Shown: piece by piece, positions 8,091 to 19,359 of the stretch | How positions within the stretch are numbered: position 1 is the first letter of the stretch | Layout: every line of letters starts with the position of its first letter | DNA from: Marinobacter sp. B9-2 | Lineage (GTDB): Bacteria > Pseudomonadota > Gammaproteobacteria > Pseudomonadales > Oleiphilaceae | Direction of reading: 5' to 3' | DNA length: 64,000 nt | Assembly (NCBI GenBank): GCA_003030785.1 | Contig: PYVH01000003.1 | Coordinates: forward strand, 2,094-66,093 | Notes under the pieces: model-generated | What the model saw: only the letters and a program-made list of their open reading frames with translations | Database searches by the model: none | What the model was told of the DNA's origin: nothing | Translations under genes and position numbers: made by a program

Positions 8091-9560
8091 GTGAGTCACG
8101 AACAGATCAATCAGCACCTGTCCAACTGGACGGAAAGAGAGTCCACCGCGGAAGCCATGATTCCGCTGATCGGCCGCCTCTACCGCAAGAACAATGTGGT
8201 TACTTCTGTATACGGCCGCGCCATCATCAACCAGTCGGTTATCGATATCATCCGTGCCCACCGATTTGTGCGCCAGGTTGAAGACAGCGAGCTTTCTGTT
8301 CACGACACCCTGCCGATCCTCCAGGCCATGGACAAACTTGAACTCGGTCGTGCCCACGTGGATATCGGCAAGCTGGCGGTCAAGTTCAAAGAGGAAGGCG
8401 GCGACCTGACCGAATTCCTGAAGCGTGAAATCGGCCCGGTTGTGGGGCAGTACGCTGCCCAGTCCGAGGAAGATGCCAACAATGACACCAAAGACGTCGT
8501 TCTGTACGGTTTTGGCCGGATTGGTCGTCTGCTGGCTCGTATCCTGATCGAGAAGGCCGGTGGTGGCAACAACCTGCGTCTGCGTGCGATTGTGGTTCGC
8601 CAGGGCGGTGCGGAAAACGATCTCGAGAAGCGCGCCAGTCTGCTTCGCCGTGATTCCGTGCACGGTCCGTTCGATGGCACCATTACCGTTGATGAGAAGG
8701 AATCCGCCCTGATTGCCAACGGCAACTATATCAAGGTTATCTACTCTGATGGGCCGGACAAGGTGGATTACACGGATTACGGCATCAACAACGCCATCGT
8801 GATCGACAACACCGGTAAGTGGCGTGATGAAGCCGGTCTTGGCCTGCACCTGAAATCAAAAGGCGTCAGCCGCGTTATCCTGACGGCGCCGGGTAAGGGC
8901 GATATCAAGAACATCGTTTATGGTATCAACAACGACTGGATTACTGACGAAGACAGGATCCTGTCAGCCGCCTCCTGTACCACCAATGCCATCACACCGG
9001 TATTGAAGGCGATTGAAGACGAATACGGCATCGAAGATGGTCACGTGGAGACGGTGCACTCCTACACCAACGACCAGAACCTGATCGATAACTACCACAA
9101 GGGCAGCCGCCGCGGGCGCAGCGCCGCCCTGAACATGGTAATTACCGAGACGGGGGCCGCCAAGGCTGTCTCCAAGGCGCTGCCGGTTCTGAAGGGCAAG
9201 CTGACCGGTAATGCGATCCGGGTGCCAACGCCGAACGTGTCCATGGCGATCCTGAATCTCAACCTCAAGAAAGACGTTGATGTGGAAGGTGTTAACGAAT
9301 ACCTGCGGGATATGGCGCTGCACTCGGAGCTGCAGAAGCAGATCGACTTCGTGAACTCTCCGGAAGTGGTTTCCACCGACTTTGTCGGTTCCCGCCATGC
9401 CGGCATCGTTGATGCCCAGGCAACCATCACCAGTGGCAAGCGTCTGATCCTGTATGTTTGGTACGACAACGAGTTCGGCTACAGCGCGCAGGTGATTCGC
9501 GTGGTCAACCAGATGGCCGGCGTAAATTACCCGATCTTCCCCAAACGTGCGAGAGACTGA
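8091..9560 (+). CDS. gap: glyceraldehyde-3-phosphate dehydrogenase, long form
   Basis: A 489-residue enzyme that interconverts glyceraldehyde-3-phosphate and 1,3-bisphosphoglycerate. The NAD(P)-binding YGFGRIGRLLAR begins near residue 143 and the catalytic cysteine is C296 in SAASCTTNAITP, with HSYTNDQNL following. The usual enzyme has about 335 residues; the extra 135 N-terminal residues form a helical domain, a form found beside mfd and nqr in Pseudomonas and relatives. GTG 8091 is preceded by AGAGGT. A strong terminator follows. Catabolic and gluconeogenic roles are both possible; the extension may serve in regulation or complex formation, which is inference. Confidence 0.92.
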   Translation: MSHEQINQHLSNWTERESTAEAMIPLIGRLYRKNNVVTSVYGRAIINQSVIDIIRAHRFVRQVEDSELSVHDTLPILQAMDKLELGRAHVDIGKLAVKFKEEGGDLTEFLKREIGPVVGQYAAQSEEDANNDTKDVVLYGFGRIGRLLARILIEKAGGGNNLRLRAIVVRQGGAENDLEKRASLLRRDSVHGPFDGTITVDEKESALIANGNYIKVIYSDGPDKVDYTDYGINNAIVIDNTGKWRDEAGLGLHLKSKGVSRVILTAPGKGDIKNIVYGINNDWITDEDRILSAASCTTNAITPVLKAIEDEYGIEDGHVETVHSYTNDQNLIDNYHKGSRRGRSAALNMVITETGAAKAVSKALPVLKGKLTGNAIRVPTPNVSMAILNLNLKKDVDVEGVNEYLRDMALHSELQKQIDFVNSPEVVSTDFVGSRHAGIVDAQATITSGKRLILYVWYDNEFGYSAQVIRVVNQMAGVNYPIFPKRARD

Positions 9561-9597
9561 GCGAATCGCGCCGATCTGGTGAAGTAATGGTGTTCAG

Positions 9598-9635
9598 AAC
9601 CCCGATAGCGATTGCTGTCGGGGTTTTTTGTTTTT
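9598..9635 (+). terminator. gap terminator
   Basis: A 12-base-pair stem (9598-9609 with 9614-9625, one G-T wobble, loop GATT) is followed by a run of T broken by a single G. It closes the gap transcript ahead of the nqr promoter. Confidence 0.9.
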
Positions 9636-9691
9636 ACGGTCAGCTAAACGACTGGTTTGGCTGTCGACGCACAACCGGTTCCGGTTTCTGG

Positions 9692-9720
9692 TGGAAATAG
9701 GATTCCTTAATCTCTATAAT
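9692..9720 (+). promoter_or_regulatory. candidate nqr operon promoter
   Basis: A perfect TATAAT at 9715-9720 has TGGAAA at 9692-9697 with 17-base spacing, a four-of-six -35. It lies 109 bases ahead of nqrA and after the gap terminator. Apart from this, the 9636-9829 gap shows no gene. Confidence 0.5.
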
Positions 9721-9802
9721 TGGCGCGATTTTGGGTACGTCTGGCACTCCGTTTCTCATGGTTTTTCTGGGCCGCAGGTGTCGGGCGTTACGAATCCATT
9801 GA

Positions 9803-11176
<1,374 letters not shown>

Positions 11177-11180
11177 TACG

Positions 11181-12389
11181 ATGGCTATCAGACAGTTTCT
11201 CGATGGAATCGAGCATCACTTTGAAAAGGGTGGCAAGTACGAGCGCTGGTATGCGCTTTACGAGGCGGTGGATACTATTTTCTACTCGCCGGCGAGTGTC
11301 ACCTCCACCACCGCCCATGTGCGTGACGGGATTGACCTCAAGCGCATCATGATCACGGTTTGGTTGTGCACCTTCCCGGCAATGTTCTTCGGAATGTGGA
11401 ACATCGGCTACCAGGCCAACAGTTTCCTGGCGTCCAACCCGGATGCCATGATTGCTGACGGCGGCCTGCGGACTGCCTTTATCCAGGCACTTGCCATCAC
11501 CGGTTCCGGTGCGGGCGTATGGGACAACTTCGTTTACGGCATGGCGTACTTCGTGCCCATTTACTTCGTGACCTTCGTGGTCGGTGGTTTCTGGGAAGTG
11601 CTGTTTGCCACCGTGCGCCGTCACGAAGTGAACGAGGGTTTCTTTGTCACATCGGTCCTGTTTGCACTGATCTGCCCGCCCACCATTCCTCTCTGGCAGG
11701 TGGCCCTGGGCATCACCTTCGGCGTCGTGATCGGCAAGGAAGTGTTCGGCGGTACCGGCAAGAACTTCCTGAACCCGGCCCTGACCGGTCGTGCCTTCCT
11801 GTACTTCGCCTATCCGGCGCAGATTTCCGGCGACACCGTCTGGACTGCGGTTGACGGCTTCAGTGGCGCCACGGCGCTGAGCTGGGCCGCCAGTGGTGGT
11901 CTGGAAGCTCTGGAAGCTCAAATTGGCTGGATGAGCGCCTTCATGGGCACCATTCAGGGCTCGATGGGTGAGACCTCGACACTGGCCATTCTGATTGGTG
12001 GCCTGATCCTGTTGGGGATGAAGATTGCCTCCTATCGCATCGTCGGAGGTGTGTTGATCGGTATGATCGGCATGTCGCTGCTGCTAAACATCATAGGTTC
12101 CGAGACCAATCCGATGTTCGCGGTTCCGGCGCATTGGCATCTGGTCATGGGCGGGTTTGCCTTTGGCATGATGTTCATGGCGACGGATCCGGTGTCCGCC
12201 GCGATGACTGACACGGGTCGCTGGTGTTTCGGTATTCTGGTAGGCGTGATGACTGTGCTGATCCGCGTGATCAATCCGGCGTTCCCGGAAGGCATCATGC
12301 TTGCCATCCTGTTCGCAAACCTGTTCGCGCCATTGATGGACCATTACGTGGTTCAGGCCAACATCAAACGGAGGCTTGCTCGTGGCTAA
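11181..12389 (+). CDS. nqrB: Na+-NQR subunit B
   Basis: A 402-residue membrane subunit with about ten hydrophobic segments. The FMN is attached covalently to Thr in the motif SGAT (in [12 protein letters not shown], near residue 230), the substrate site for the ApbE transferase encoded downstream. It also binds riboflavin and the ubiquinone site in known complexes and forms the sodium channel core. The stop overlaps the GTG start of nqrC by 8 bases. Confidence 0.97.
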   Translation: MAIRQFLDGIEHHFEKGGKYERWYALYEAVDTIFYSPASVTSTTAHVRDGIDLKRIMITVWLCTFPAMFFGMWNIGYQANSFLASNPDAMIADGGLRTAFIQALAITGSGAGVWDNFVYGMAYFVPIYFVTFVVGGFWEVLFATVRRHEVNEGFFVTSVLFALICPPTIPLWQVALGITFGVVIGKEVFGGTGKNFLNPALTGRAFLYFAYPAQISGDTVWTAVDGFSGATALSWAASGGLEALEAQIGWMSAFMGTIQGSMGETSTLAILIGGLILLGMKIASYRIVGGVLIGMIGMSLLLNIIGSETNPMFAVPAHWHLVMGGFAFGMMFMATDPVSAAMTDTGRWCFGILVGVMTVLIRVINPAFPEGIMLAILFANLFAPLMDHYVVQANIKRRLARG

Positions 12390-13185
12390 AGCTAAAGAAA
12401 CCGTCTCCCGCACGCTGATCGTTGCGCTGGTGCTGAGTATCGTGTTCTCTGTCGTGGTATCCACCGCGGCGGTCATGCTCAGACCTGCCCAGGTCAAGAA
12501 TCAGCATCTTGATATGACAACGAACATTCTCTCTGCCGCAGGTATGCTGGATCAAGGCGATACTGCAGAGCAGATTTTGCAGAAATTCGAGAGTTTCGAT
12601 GTTCGCCTGGTGGATTTGGATACTGGTAAATTTGTAAAGCCTTCCGCCGTTGGTGTTGCTGAGCCCATGAAATATGATATGTACAAGGCTGCCTCGGACC
12701 CTCAGTTGTCTACGGATATTCCTTCCTCGGAAGACAAGGCTGGCATCAAGCGCCGGCCGAATGTTGCCAGGGTGTATACGCTGAGCGAGAACGGAGAGCT
12801 AGTGCGTGTGGTACTGCCAATTCATGGTTATGGCCTCTGGTCTACATTGTATGGCTTCATTTCGCTGGAAGGTGATTTGAACACCATTGAAGGGCTTGGC
12901 TTTTACTCCCACGCCGAAACTCCGGGCCTCGGTGGGGAGGTAGACAATCCACGCTGGAAGTCGCAGTGGGTGGGGAAGAAAGTTTATGATGGTGATCGCA
13001 CTGAACCGCAGATCAAACTGGTTAAAGGTGGCGTAAACGTTGATGCAAAAAAAAGGCAGCATAAAGTGGATGCTCTGTCCGGGGCAACGTTGACCAGTCG
13101 CGGCGTTGAGCAACTGGTTAACTACTGGATGGGCGACCGCGGATACGCGCCGTTCCTGCAAAAACTTCGTGAAGGGGAGGTCTGA
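12382..13185 (+). CDS. nqrC: Na+-NQR subunit C
   Basis: A 267-residue subunit with one N-terminal membrane helix (residues 12-34) and a periplasmic flavin domain. The second covalent FMN site is SGAT in [15 protein letters not shown] near residue 235. GTG 12382 is chosen over TTG 12376 because GGAGG at 12370-12374 sits 7 bases before it and the resulting [11 protein letters not shown] is like family members. Its middle part has more A/T than flanking nqr genes (for example 12500-13060), a mild composition dip. Confidence 0.95.
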   Translation: MAKAKETVSRTLIVALVLSIVFSVVVSTAAVMLRPAQVKNQHLDMTTNILSAAGMLDQGDTAEQILQKFESFDVRLVDLDTGKFVKPSAVGVAEPMKYDMYKAASDPQLSTDIPSSEDKAGIKRRPNVARVYTLSENGELVRVVLPIHGYGLWSTLYGFISLEGDLNTIEGLGFYSHAETPGLGGEVDNPRWKSQWVGKKVYDGDRTEPQIKLVKGGVNVDAKKRQHKVDALSGATLTSRGVEQLVNYWMGDRGYAPFLQKLREGEV

Positions 13186-13187
13186 TC

Positions 13188-13853
13188 ATGGCAGATGCAT
13201 CAGCCAAACAGGTTCTCTTCGAACCGATCTTCAGCAATAACCCGATTGCCCTGCAGATCCTGGGCATCTGTTCAGCGCTGGCGGTTACCACCAGCATGAA
13301 CGTTACACTTGTTATGTGCGCGGCGGTTATTGCCGTTACCGCATTTTCCAACCTGGCCGTGTCCCTGGTACGCACCCAGATTCCGGGCAGTATCCGGATC
13401 ATCGTGCAGATGACCATTATCGCCTCCCTGGTAATCGTGGTTGACCAGGTGCTCAAGGCCTATGCCTACGAGATTTCCAAGCAGCTCTCAGTGTTCGTTG
13501 GTCTGATTATCACCAACTGCATCGTTATGGGCCGCGCGGAAGGCTTTGCCATGAAGAACGGCCCCTGGCTGAGCTTCCTGGACGGCGTTGGTAACGGTCT
13601 GGGCTACTCGGTACTCCTGATCTTCGTTGCCTTCTTCCGTGAATTGCTGGGCGCCGGCTCACTGTTCGGTGTCTCCCTGATGCCGGTGGTGAACGAAGGT
13701 GGCTGGTACATTCCTAACGGCTTGTTGCTGCTGCCGCCGAGTGCGTTCTTTATTATCGGCCTGGCGATCTGGGGTCTGCGGACCTGGAAGCCGGAGCAGG
13801 TTGAAGAGCCGGACTATAAAATGTCTCGCCATGTCGCCAAGGAGGCCTTCTGA
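13188..13853 (+). CDS. nqrD: Na+-NQR subunit D
   Basis: A 221-residue integral membrane subunit with six hydrophobic helices arranged as an inverted pair with NqrE. The conserved cysteines near the membrane centre ([11 protein letters not shown] and [10 protein letters not shown]) coordinate an iron centre together with NqrE in known structures. Starts 2 bases after nqrC and its stop overlaps the nqrE start (TGATGG at 13851-13856). Confidence 0.97.
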   Translation: MADASAKQVLFEPIFSNNPIALQILGICSALAVTTSMNVTLVMCAAVIAVTAFSNLAVSLVRTQIPGSIRIIVQMTIIASLVIVVDQVLKAYAYEISKQLSVFVGLIITNCIVMGRAEGFAMKNGPWLSFLDGVGNGLGYSVLLIFVAFFRELLGAGSLFGVSLMPVVNEGGWYIPNGLLLLPPSAFFIIGLAIWGLRTWKPEQVEEPDYKMSRHVAKEAF

Positions 13854-14461
13854 TGGAGCATTATATCAGCTTGATTCTGAAGGCTGTTTTTGTTGAAAAC
13901 ATGGCGCTGGCCTTCTTCCTGGGGATGTGTACCTTCCTGGCCATCTCCAAGAAGATCGAGGCCGCAACCGGTCTTGGCATTGCCGTGGTGGTCGTGCTGA
14001 CGGTCACCGTTCCGGTGAACAACCTTCTGTACAACAGCGTTCTGCGCGAAGGCGCCCTGGATTGGGCTGGCCTGCCGAACGTAGACCTGAGCTTTCTCGG
14101 ATTGCTGACGTATATCGGGGTAATCGCGGCGATTGTTCAGATCATGGAAATGGTACTGGACAAGTATATCCCGGCGCTCTATGCCGCTCTGGGTGTGTTC
14201 CTGCCACTGATTACAGTGAACTGCGCCATTCTGGGTGCCTCGCTGTTCATGGTGGAGCGTGACTACACCTTCGGCGAGAGTGTGGTGTATGGCTTCGGCG
14301 CCGGCCTTGGCTGGGCCCTGGCGATCATTGCCCTGGCGGGTATCCGCGAGAAGCTGAAGTACAGTGACGTTCCGGAAGGCCTGCGCGGCCTGGGTATCAC
14401 CTTCATTACTGTTGGTCTGATGTCCCTGGGCTTCATGTCCTTCTCCGGCATCTCACTGTAA
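13853..14461 (+). CDS. nqrE: Na+-NQR subunit E
   Basis: A 202-residue membrane subunit homologous to NqrD, with six helices and the paired cysteines in [10 protein letters not shown] and [11 protein letters not shown] that complete the shared iron site. It helps carry electrons between NqrF and NqrC across the membrane. ATG 13853 overlaps the nqrD stop; the gap to nqrF is 37 bases. Confidence 0.97.
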   Translation: MEHYISLILKAVFVENMALAFFLGMCTFLAISKKIEAATGLGIAVVVVLTVTVPVNNLLYNSVLREGALDWAGLPNVDLSFLGLLTYIGVIAAIVQIMEMVLDKYIPALYAALGVFLPLITVNCAILGASLFMVERDYTFGESVVYGFGAGLGWALAIIALAGIREKLKYSDVPEGLRGLGITFITVGLMSLGFMSFSGISL

Positions 14462-14498
14462 CTCACCCGGTGATTCGGTTTAACGAAAAGGCGAGACC

Positions 14499-15725
14499 AT
14501 GAATACAGAAATTATTCTCGGCGTGGTCATGTTCACCGTTATCGTTCTGGCCCTGGTCGCAGTGATTCTTGCGGCCCGGTCCAGGCTGGTAAGCACCGGT
14601 GATGTGACCATTGAGATCAACGACGATCCCGAACACACGCTGAAGACCGAAGCCGGCGGCAAGCTGCTCGGTACTCTGGCTAACAGTGGTATTTTTCTGT
14701 CCTCTGCTTGTGGTGGCGGCGGTACCTGCGCCCAGTGCAAGTGCAAGGTTCTGGAGGGCGGCGGTGCCATGCTGCCGACGGAAAAGACCCACTTCACCAA
14801 TCGTGAAGAGAAAGAGGGCTGGCGCCTGTCCTGCCAGGTTCCTGTAAAACAGGACATGAAGGTGGAAGTGCCGGAAGAGTTCTTTGGCGTCAAGAAGTGG
14901 GAATGCGAGGTTGTCTCCAACCACAACGTCGCCACCTTCATCAAAGAGCTGGTGCTCAAGCTGCCGGAAGGCGAGGAAGTTGACTTCCGGGCCGGCGGTT
15001 ACGTTCAGCTCGAGTGTCCTCCCTACGAGATCGACTTCAAGGATTTCGATATCGAGGAAGAGTTCCACGAAGACTGGGACAAGCACAACATCTGGCGCTA
15101 CAAGGCGGTCAACAAGGAAGAGACCATCCGGGCCTATTCCATGGCAAACTATCCGGAAGAGAAGGGTGTTCTCAAGTTCAACATCCGTATCGCCACGCCG
15201 CCTCCGGGCACTGACCACAATCCGGGCATCATGTCGAGCTACGTGTTCAACCTGAAGCCGGGCGACAAGGTCACCGTTATGGGGCCGTTCGGTGAGTTCT
15301 TCGCCAAGAAGACCGATGCCGAAATGGTATTCATTGGTGGCGGTGCCGGTATGGCGCCTATGCGTTCCCACATCTTCGATCAGCTCAAGCGTCTGAACTC
15401 CAAGCGCAAGATCAGCTTCTGGTATGGCGCACGAAGTGTTCGCGAGATGTTCTATGTGGAAGATTTCGACGGGCTTCAGGAAGAAAACGACAACTTCGAG
15501 TGGCATGTCGCACTTTCCGATGCGTTGCCCGAGGACAATTGGCAGGGCCCGACCGGGTTTATTCATAACGTGTTGTATGAAAACTATCTGAAGGACCACC
15601 CGGCTCCGGAAGACTGTGAATATTACATGTGTGGGCCCCCCATCATGAACGCCTCCTGCATCAAGATGCTCAAGGATCTGGGTGTTGAGGATGAAAACAT
15701 CATGCTGGATGACTTTGGAGGCTAA
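14499..15725 (+). CDS. nqrF: Na+-NQR subunit F, NADH-oxidising
   Basis: A 408-residue electron-input subunit. It has an N-terminal membrane helix (residues 4-25), a [2Fe-2S] domain with cysteines in [14 protein letters not shown] and LSCQVPV, and a ferredoxin-reductase module with the FAD motif RAYSMANYP and NADH motif [11 protein letters not shown]. It takes the hydride from NADH. ATG 14499 follows an AAGGCGAGA site. ApbE begins 9 bases after the stop, as expected for the maturation gene. Confidence 0.97.
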   Translation: MNTEIILGVVMFTVIVLALVAVILAARSRLVSTGDVTIEINDDPEHTLKTEAGGKLLGTLANSGIFLSSACGGGGTCAQCKCKVLEGGGAMLPTEKTHFTNREEKEGWRLSCQVPVKQDMKVEVPEEFFGVKKWECEVVSNHNVATFIKELVLKLPEGEEVDFRAGGYVQLECPPYEIDFKDFDIEEEFHEDWDKHNIWRYKAVNKEETIRAYSMANYPEEKGVLKFNIRIATPPPGTDHNPGIMSSYVFNLKPGDKVTVMGPFGEFFAKKTDAEMVFIGGGAGMAPMRSHIFDQLKRLNSKRKISFWYGARSVREMFYVEDFDGLQEENDNFEWHVALSDALPEDNWQGPTGFIHNVLYENYLKDHPAPEDCEYYMCGPPIMNASCIKMLKDLGVEDENIMLDDFGG

Positions 15726-15734
15726 GCAGTCCTG

Positions 15735-16784
15735 ATGACATTCGGCATGTTTCGACCCGCCAGGGTGGCCCTGGCCAGCGCTTTTGCAGTGCTGGCCTTT
15801 GCCGCTCTGGCGGGTTGTTCGTTTCAGCCAGAGGAAAAAATCTGGGAGATTTCCGGCCCGGTCTTTGGCACCGGTTACCACATCAATGTCGTATTGACCG
15901 ACGATCAGGAGAGGCTTGAAACTCTGGCAAACGGCATTGACCAAGTGCTGGAAGGGGTGGACGCGTCCATGTCGACCTGGCGTGATGATTCGGAGTTGTC
16001 CCGCTTCAATCAGCGAACGGATCAGTCCGAGTGGTTTCCGGTTTCCGCCGGCCTGTTCGAGGTCCTTGAGAAAGCCCGGGAAATCTCAACGCTAACGGAC
16101 GGTGCCTTTGACGTAACAATCGGGCCGGTGGTAAATCTTTGGGGTTTTGGCCCCCAGGCCCGGCCTGATCAGATTCCAACCGAGGAATCGCTTGCGAAGG
16201 TGCTTGCCACCACCGGGTTCGATAAGCTCGAACTTCGGGAGGAGCCGCCGGCGGTGCGGGCAACTCAGCCGCAATACGTGGATTTGTCGGCCATTGCCAA
16301 GGGTTACGGTGTGGACGCGGTGGCACGCTTTCTTGAAAGTGAAGGTGTGCAGGCTTATCTGGTGGAAATCGGCGGTGAAGTCCGGGTCAGTGGCCGCAAG
16401 CCCGACGGCAGCACCTGGCGACTGGCCATCGAGCAGCCAGTGTCCGAGGGGCGTGAGGTAAACCGGGTGGTGGCGCTGGAATCACGCGCTATGGCAACAT
16501 CGGGTGATTATCGTAACTATTACGAATCGGAAGGGCGTCGCTATTCCCATACAATAGACCCTGCCAGTGGTGAGCCGATAGCGCACAAACTTGCTTCGGT
16601 CACCGTTATCGCAGACGACTGTATGACAGCAGATGCTCTGGCGACCGGCTTTAACGTGATGGGCTACGAACGGGCCAATGCGCTCGCAGTGAGGGAGAAT
16701 ATCCCGGCCTATTTTATTGTCAGGACGGATGAAGGCTTCGAGGCGCACCAGACGCCGGCCTTTTCGTCCTACGTGACTCAATGA
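15735..16784 (+). CDS. apbE: FAD:protein FMN transferase ApbE (lipoprotein)
   Basis: A 349-residue exported lipoprotein with lipobox LAGC at residues 26-29. It transfers FMN from FAD to threonine in NqrB and NqrC. Family motifs include MSTWRDDSELSRFN, DVTIGPVVNLWGFGP, DLSAIAKGYGVD and the late HTIDPASGEP. The position straight after nqrF strongly supports a role in Na+-NQR maturation. It starts 9 bases after nqrF and is followed after 12 bases by nqrM. Confidence 0.95.
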   Translation: MTFGMFRPARVALASAFAVLAFAALAGCSFQPEEKIWEISGPVFGTGYHINVVLTDDQERLETLANGIDQVLEGVDASMSTWRDDSELSRFNQRTDQSEWFPVSAGLFEVLEKAREISTLTDGAFDVTIGPVVNLWGFGPQARPDQIPTEESLAKVLATTGFDKLELREEPPAVRATQPQYVDLSAIAKGYGVDAVARFLESEGVQAYLVEIGGEVRVSGRKPDGSTWRLAIEQPVSEGREVNRVVALESRAMATSGDYRNYYESEGRRYSHTIDPASGEPIAHKLASVTVIADDCMTADALATGFNVMGYERANALAVRENIPAYFIVRTDEGFEAHQTPAFSSYVTQ

Positions 16785-16796
16785 GGGGAGGGCAAC

Positions 16797-17045
16797 ATGG
16801 GTACCTTTCTTTTGGTTTTGTTTATTGTTGTGCTGCTGGTTGCAGCCATGTCCATCGGCGTAATCCTTGGGCGCAAGCCCATCAGCGGGACCTGCGGCGG
16901 AATTGGCGCGCTCGGTATCAGCCAGTCCTGCGATATCTGTGGTGGTAACACCCAGAAGTGTGAGGAAGAAAACGAGCGTTTGGCCAATGAAGGTAACGAG
17001 CCAGAAGCTCTGGCTTACGACGCCAGCAAGTCCAGCAAGCACTGA
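16797..17045 (+). CDS. nqrM: Na+-NQR maturation protein NqrM
   Basis: An 82-residue protein with one N-terminal membrane helix (residues 3-23) and four cysteines in the pattern C-x11-C-x2-C-x6-C (SGTCGGIG, QSCDICGG, QKCEEE). This is NqrM (DUF539), needed to insert the iron of the NqrD/E site. GAGGGGAGGG precedes the ATG. It is the last gene of the nqr maturation group, 58 bases before sthA. Confidence 0.92.
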   Translation: MGTFLLVLFIVVLLVAAMSIGVILGRKPISGTCGGIGALGISQSCDICGGNTQKCEEENERLANEGNEPEALAYDASKSSKH

Positions 17046-17103
17046 TCTGTTTCTGATAATTACAACCATCTTTTTACGACGTAGATAAGGAGTCACTGCG
17101 CGC

Positions 17104-18495
17104 ATGGCAGAACATCATTACGACGTCGTCGTTATCGGCGCCGGTCCTTCCGGCGAAGGCGCGGCGATGAATGCGACGAAACACGGCAAACGTGTCGCTA
17201 TCATCGAAGACAAGCCAACGGTCGGCGGGAACTGCACCCACTGGGGCACCATTCCGTCCAAGGCGCTGCGCCATTCCGTCAAACAGATCATCACCTTCAA
17301 CACCAACCAGATGTTCCGGGATATCGGTGAGCCGCGCTGGTTCTCTTTCCCGCGGGTTCTGCAGAATGCCCAGAAGGTTATTGGCAAACAGGTCAAGCTC
17401 CGGACCCAGTTCTATTCCCGTAATCGGGTTGATCTCATCAACGGTCGGGCTTTTTTCGTCGACCAGAACCGTATTGAAGTCCGTGGCAGCAAATCTTCGG
17501 AAACCCTGCACTTCAAACAGGCGATCATTGCGACCGGTTCCAGGCCCTATCTGCCGCCGGACGTGGACTTCCGCCACCACCGGATCTACAACTCGGACAC
17601 CATCCTGAATCTGTCTCATACCCCCAGAACCCTGATTATCTATGGCGCTGGCGTTATCGGTTCTGAATATGCCTCGATTTTTGCAGGGTTGGGCGTGAAA
17701 GTGGATTTGATCAACCCGGGTAGCCGTCTGTTGTCCTTCCTGGATGACGAGATCTCCGACGCCCTGAGTTACCACCTGCGCAATAACGGTGTCCTGGTTC
17801 GCCACAACGAGCAGCATGAGTCGGTTGTCGGGGATGACCACGGTGTGGTGCTGTCGCTGCAGTCCGGCAAGAAAATCCGCGCAGACGCATTCCTGTGGTG
17901 CAACGGGCGTAGCGGCAACACCGAGAAGCTGGGGCTTGAGAATATTGGCCTGGTGCCCAACGGCCGCGGCCAGCTGGCCGTCGACGAGCATTACCGCACC
18001 GAGGTGGAAAACATCTACGCTGCCGGCGATGTGATCGGCTGGCCGAGTCTGGCAAGCGCCGCCTACGATCAGGGCCGCTCGGCGTCCTCGGATATCGTGG
18101 ACGATGAGTATTTCCGTTTTGTGTCGGATGTGCCGACCGGGATTTACACCATTCCGGAAATCAGTTCCGTCGGCAAAACCGAGCGTGAATTGACCGAAGC
18201 CAAGGTGCCCTACGAGGTTGGGCAGGCGTTCTTCAAGGATCTGGCCCGTGCGCAGATCACCGGAGAAGCGGTCGGCATGCTGAAAATCCTGTTTCACCGG
18301 GAGACCCGCGAGATTCTGGGTATCCACTGTTTCGGTGACCAGGCAGCAGAAATCGTCCACATCGGCCAGGCGATCATGAACCAGAAAGGAGAGGCCAACT
18401 CTCTGAACTACTTCATTAATACCACGTTCAACTACCCGACCATGGCGGAAGCCTACCGGGTTGCGGCATTGAATGGCCTGAACAGAATTTTCTAG
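17104..18495 (+). CDS. sthA: soluble pyridine nucleotide transhydrogenase
   Basis: A 463-residue flavoprotein that moves hydride between NADPH and NAD+, mainly to re-oxidise excess NADPH. The FAD motif [13 protein letters not shown] is at residues 9-21, followed by [15 protein letters not shown], where the redox Cys pair of other disulfide reductases is replaced as in all SthA. A second nucleotide motif is [19 protein letters not shown] precedes the ATG. Placement after the NADH-consuming nqr operon groups redox-balance functions. A bidirectional terminator follows. Confidence 0.95.
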   Translation: MAEHHYDVVVIGAGPSGEGAAMNATKHGKRVAIIEDKPTVGGNCTHWGTIPSKALRHSVKQIITFNTNQMFRDIGEPRWFSFPRVLQNAQKVIGKQVKLRTQFYSRNRVDLINGRAFFVDQNRIEVRGSKSSETLHFKQAIIATGSRPYLPPDVDFRHHRIYNSDTILNLSHTPRTLIIYGAGVIGSEYASIFAGLGVKVDLINPGSRLLSFLDDEISDALSYHLRNNGVLVRHNEQHESVVGDDHGVVLSLQSGKKIRADAFLWCNGRSGNTEKLGLENIGLVPNGRGQLAVDEHYRTEVENIYAAGDVIGWPSLASAAYDQGRSASSDIVDDEYFRFVSDVPTGIYTIPEISSVGKTERELTEAKVPYEVGQAFFKDLARAQITGEAVGMLKILFHRETREILGIHCFGDQAAEIVHIGQAIMNQKGEANSLNYFINTTFNYPTMAEAYRVAALNGLNRIF

Positions 18496-18506
18496 GCTGC
18501 CTACGA

Positions 18507-18550
18507 AAAAGGGGCCAGATGAAATCGCTCATCTGACCCCTTTTCGTTTT
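18507..18550. terminator. bidirectional terminator between sthA and the phosphodiesterase gene
   Basis: A 16-base stem (18507-18522 with 18529-18544, one C-A mismatch, loop AATCGC) has A-runs on the left and T-runs on the right, serving both convergent genes. The stem core GGGGCCAGATGA / TCATCTGACCCC belongs to the repeat family also seen at 27170-27197 and 34887-34917. Confidence 0.88.
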
Positions 18551-18564
18551 TCAATCTCCTGGTT

Positions 18565-19359
18565 TCAGCCTGCTGACACGGCCTCCTGGTTGGCCGACAC
18601 GCCCTCGTGACTCTGTGGTAACGACAGCGCCGATCTGGCCCGGTTATCGAAAAACATACGGGTGCTTGTCGGGTAATCGGTAATGATGCTGTCCACTCCC
18701 ATCTCTTCCAGTTGCAACATGTCGTGAATCCGGTTCACCGTCCACGTAGACACGTGCATTCCCCGGCGGTGGGCCTGTTCAACCAGCGTTTTCGAGCATA
18801 ATTTCCAGTTGATACAGAGGTATTCGCAGCCGAGTCGGTTCGCAATGCTCAGCGGTCTGGGAAACTTCCGCTCTGTGACCAGTCCAATGCGAATGTTCTT
18901 GTTCCGCCGCCGGATCTGTTTCAGAAACCAGGTGTCGGAAGAGGTTATGGCCACCGTCTGATACAGGTTGCGGCGCTGTATAATCTCCGTCAGGCGGTTA
19001 CTGAGAATATTCAGCCGCTGGCGCGTGTCCTTCTTGACTTCCAGTTGCAGGTGCTCGATATCGTCGAAATGATCCAAGAGGTCTTCCAGTGCCGGAATGC
19101 CCGTTGCTGTGGGCCAGGAACTGGTGTTGCGCCGGGCGTCCATGGCCGCCAGCTCCGCAGCGGTATACTGGCTGATGCTGCCTTTCTGGCTGGTGGTGCG
19201 GTCTACCGAAAGGTCATGTACCAGAACCGGCTTGCCGTCCTTCGACAGCACCAGATCCAGCTCGAAATGTCGGATGCCATGCCGATAAGCATGGACAAAA
19301 CCGGGAAGGGTGTTTTCCGGGGCCTCTCCCTTTGCGCCTCTGTGTCCGTAGACAATCAT
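18565..19359 (-). CDS. glycerophosphodiester phosphodiesterase
   Basis: A 264-residue GDPD TIM-barrel enzyme that hydrolyses glycerophosphodiesters to glycerol-3-phosphate and an alcohol. Catalytic and metal residues are visible in YGHRGAKGEAPENT, ELDLVLSKDGKPVLVHD and the C-terminal STWTVN. No signal peptide, so it is the cytoplasmic (UgpQ-like) type. The ATG overlaps the stop of the DAHP synthase gene (19356-19359), making it last in the tal operon. The same enzyme follows sthA in Pseudomonas as I recall. Confidence 0.9.
   Translation of the reverse strand: MIVYGHRGAKGEAPENTLPGFVHAYRHGIRHFELDLVLSKDGKPVLVHDLSVDRTTSQKGSISQYTAAELAAMDARRNTSSWPTATGIPALEDLLDHFDDIEHLQLEVKKDTRQRLNILSNRLTEIIQRRNLYQTVAITSSDTWFLKQIRRRNKNIRIGLVTERKFPRPLSIANRLGCEYLCINWKLCSKTLVEQAHRRGMHVSTWTVNRIHDMLQLEEMGVDSIITDYPTSTRMFFDNRARSALSLPQSHEGVSANQEAVSAG

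Noticed and set aside
14463-15944. Long minus-strand open frame opposite nqrF and apbE
   Set aside because: Opposite the clear nqrF; the translated sequence has no family features and results from codon bias.
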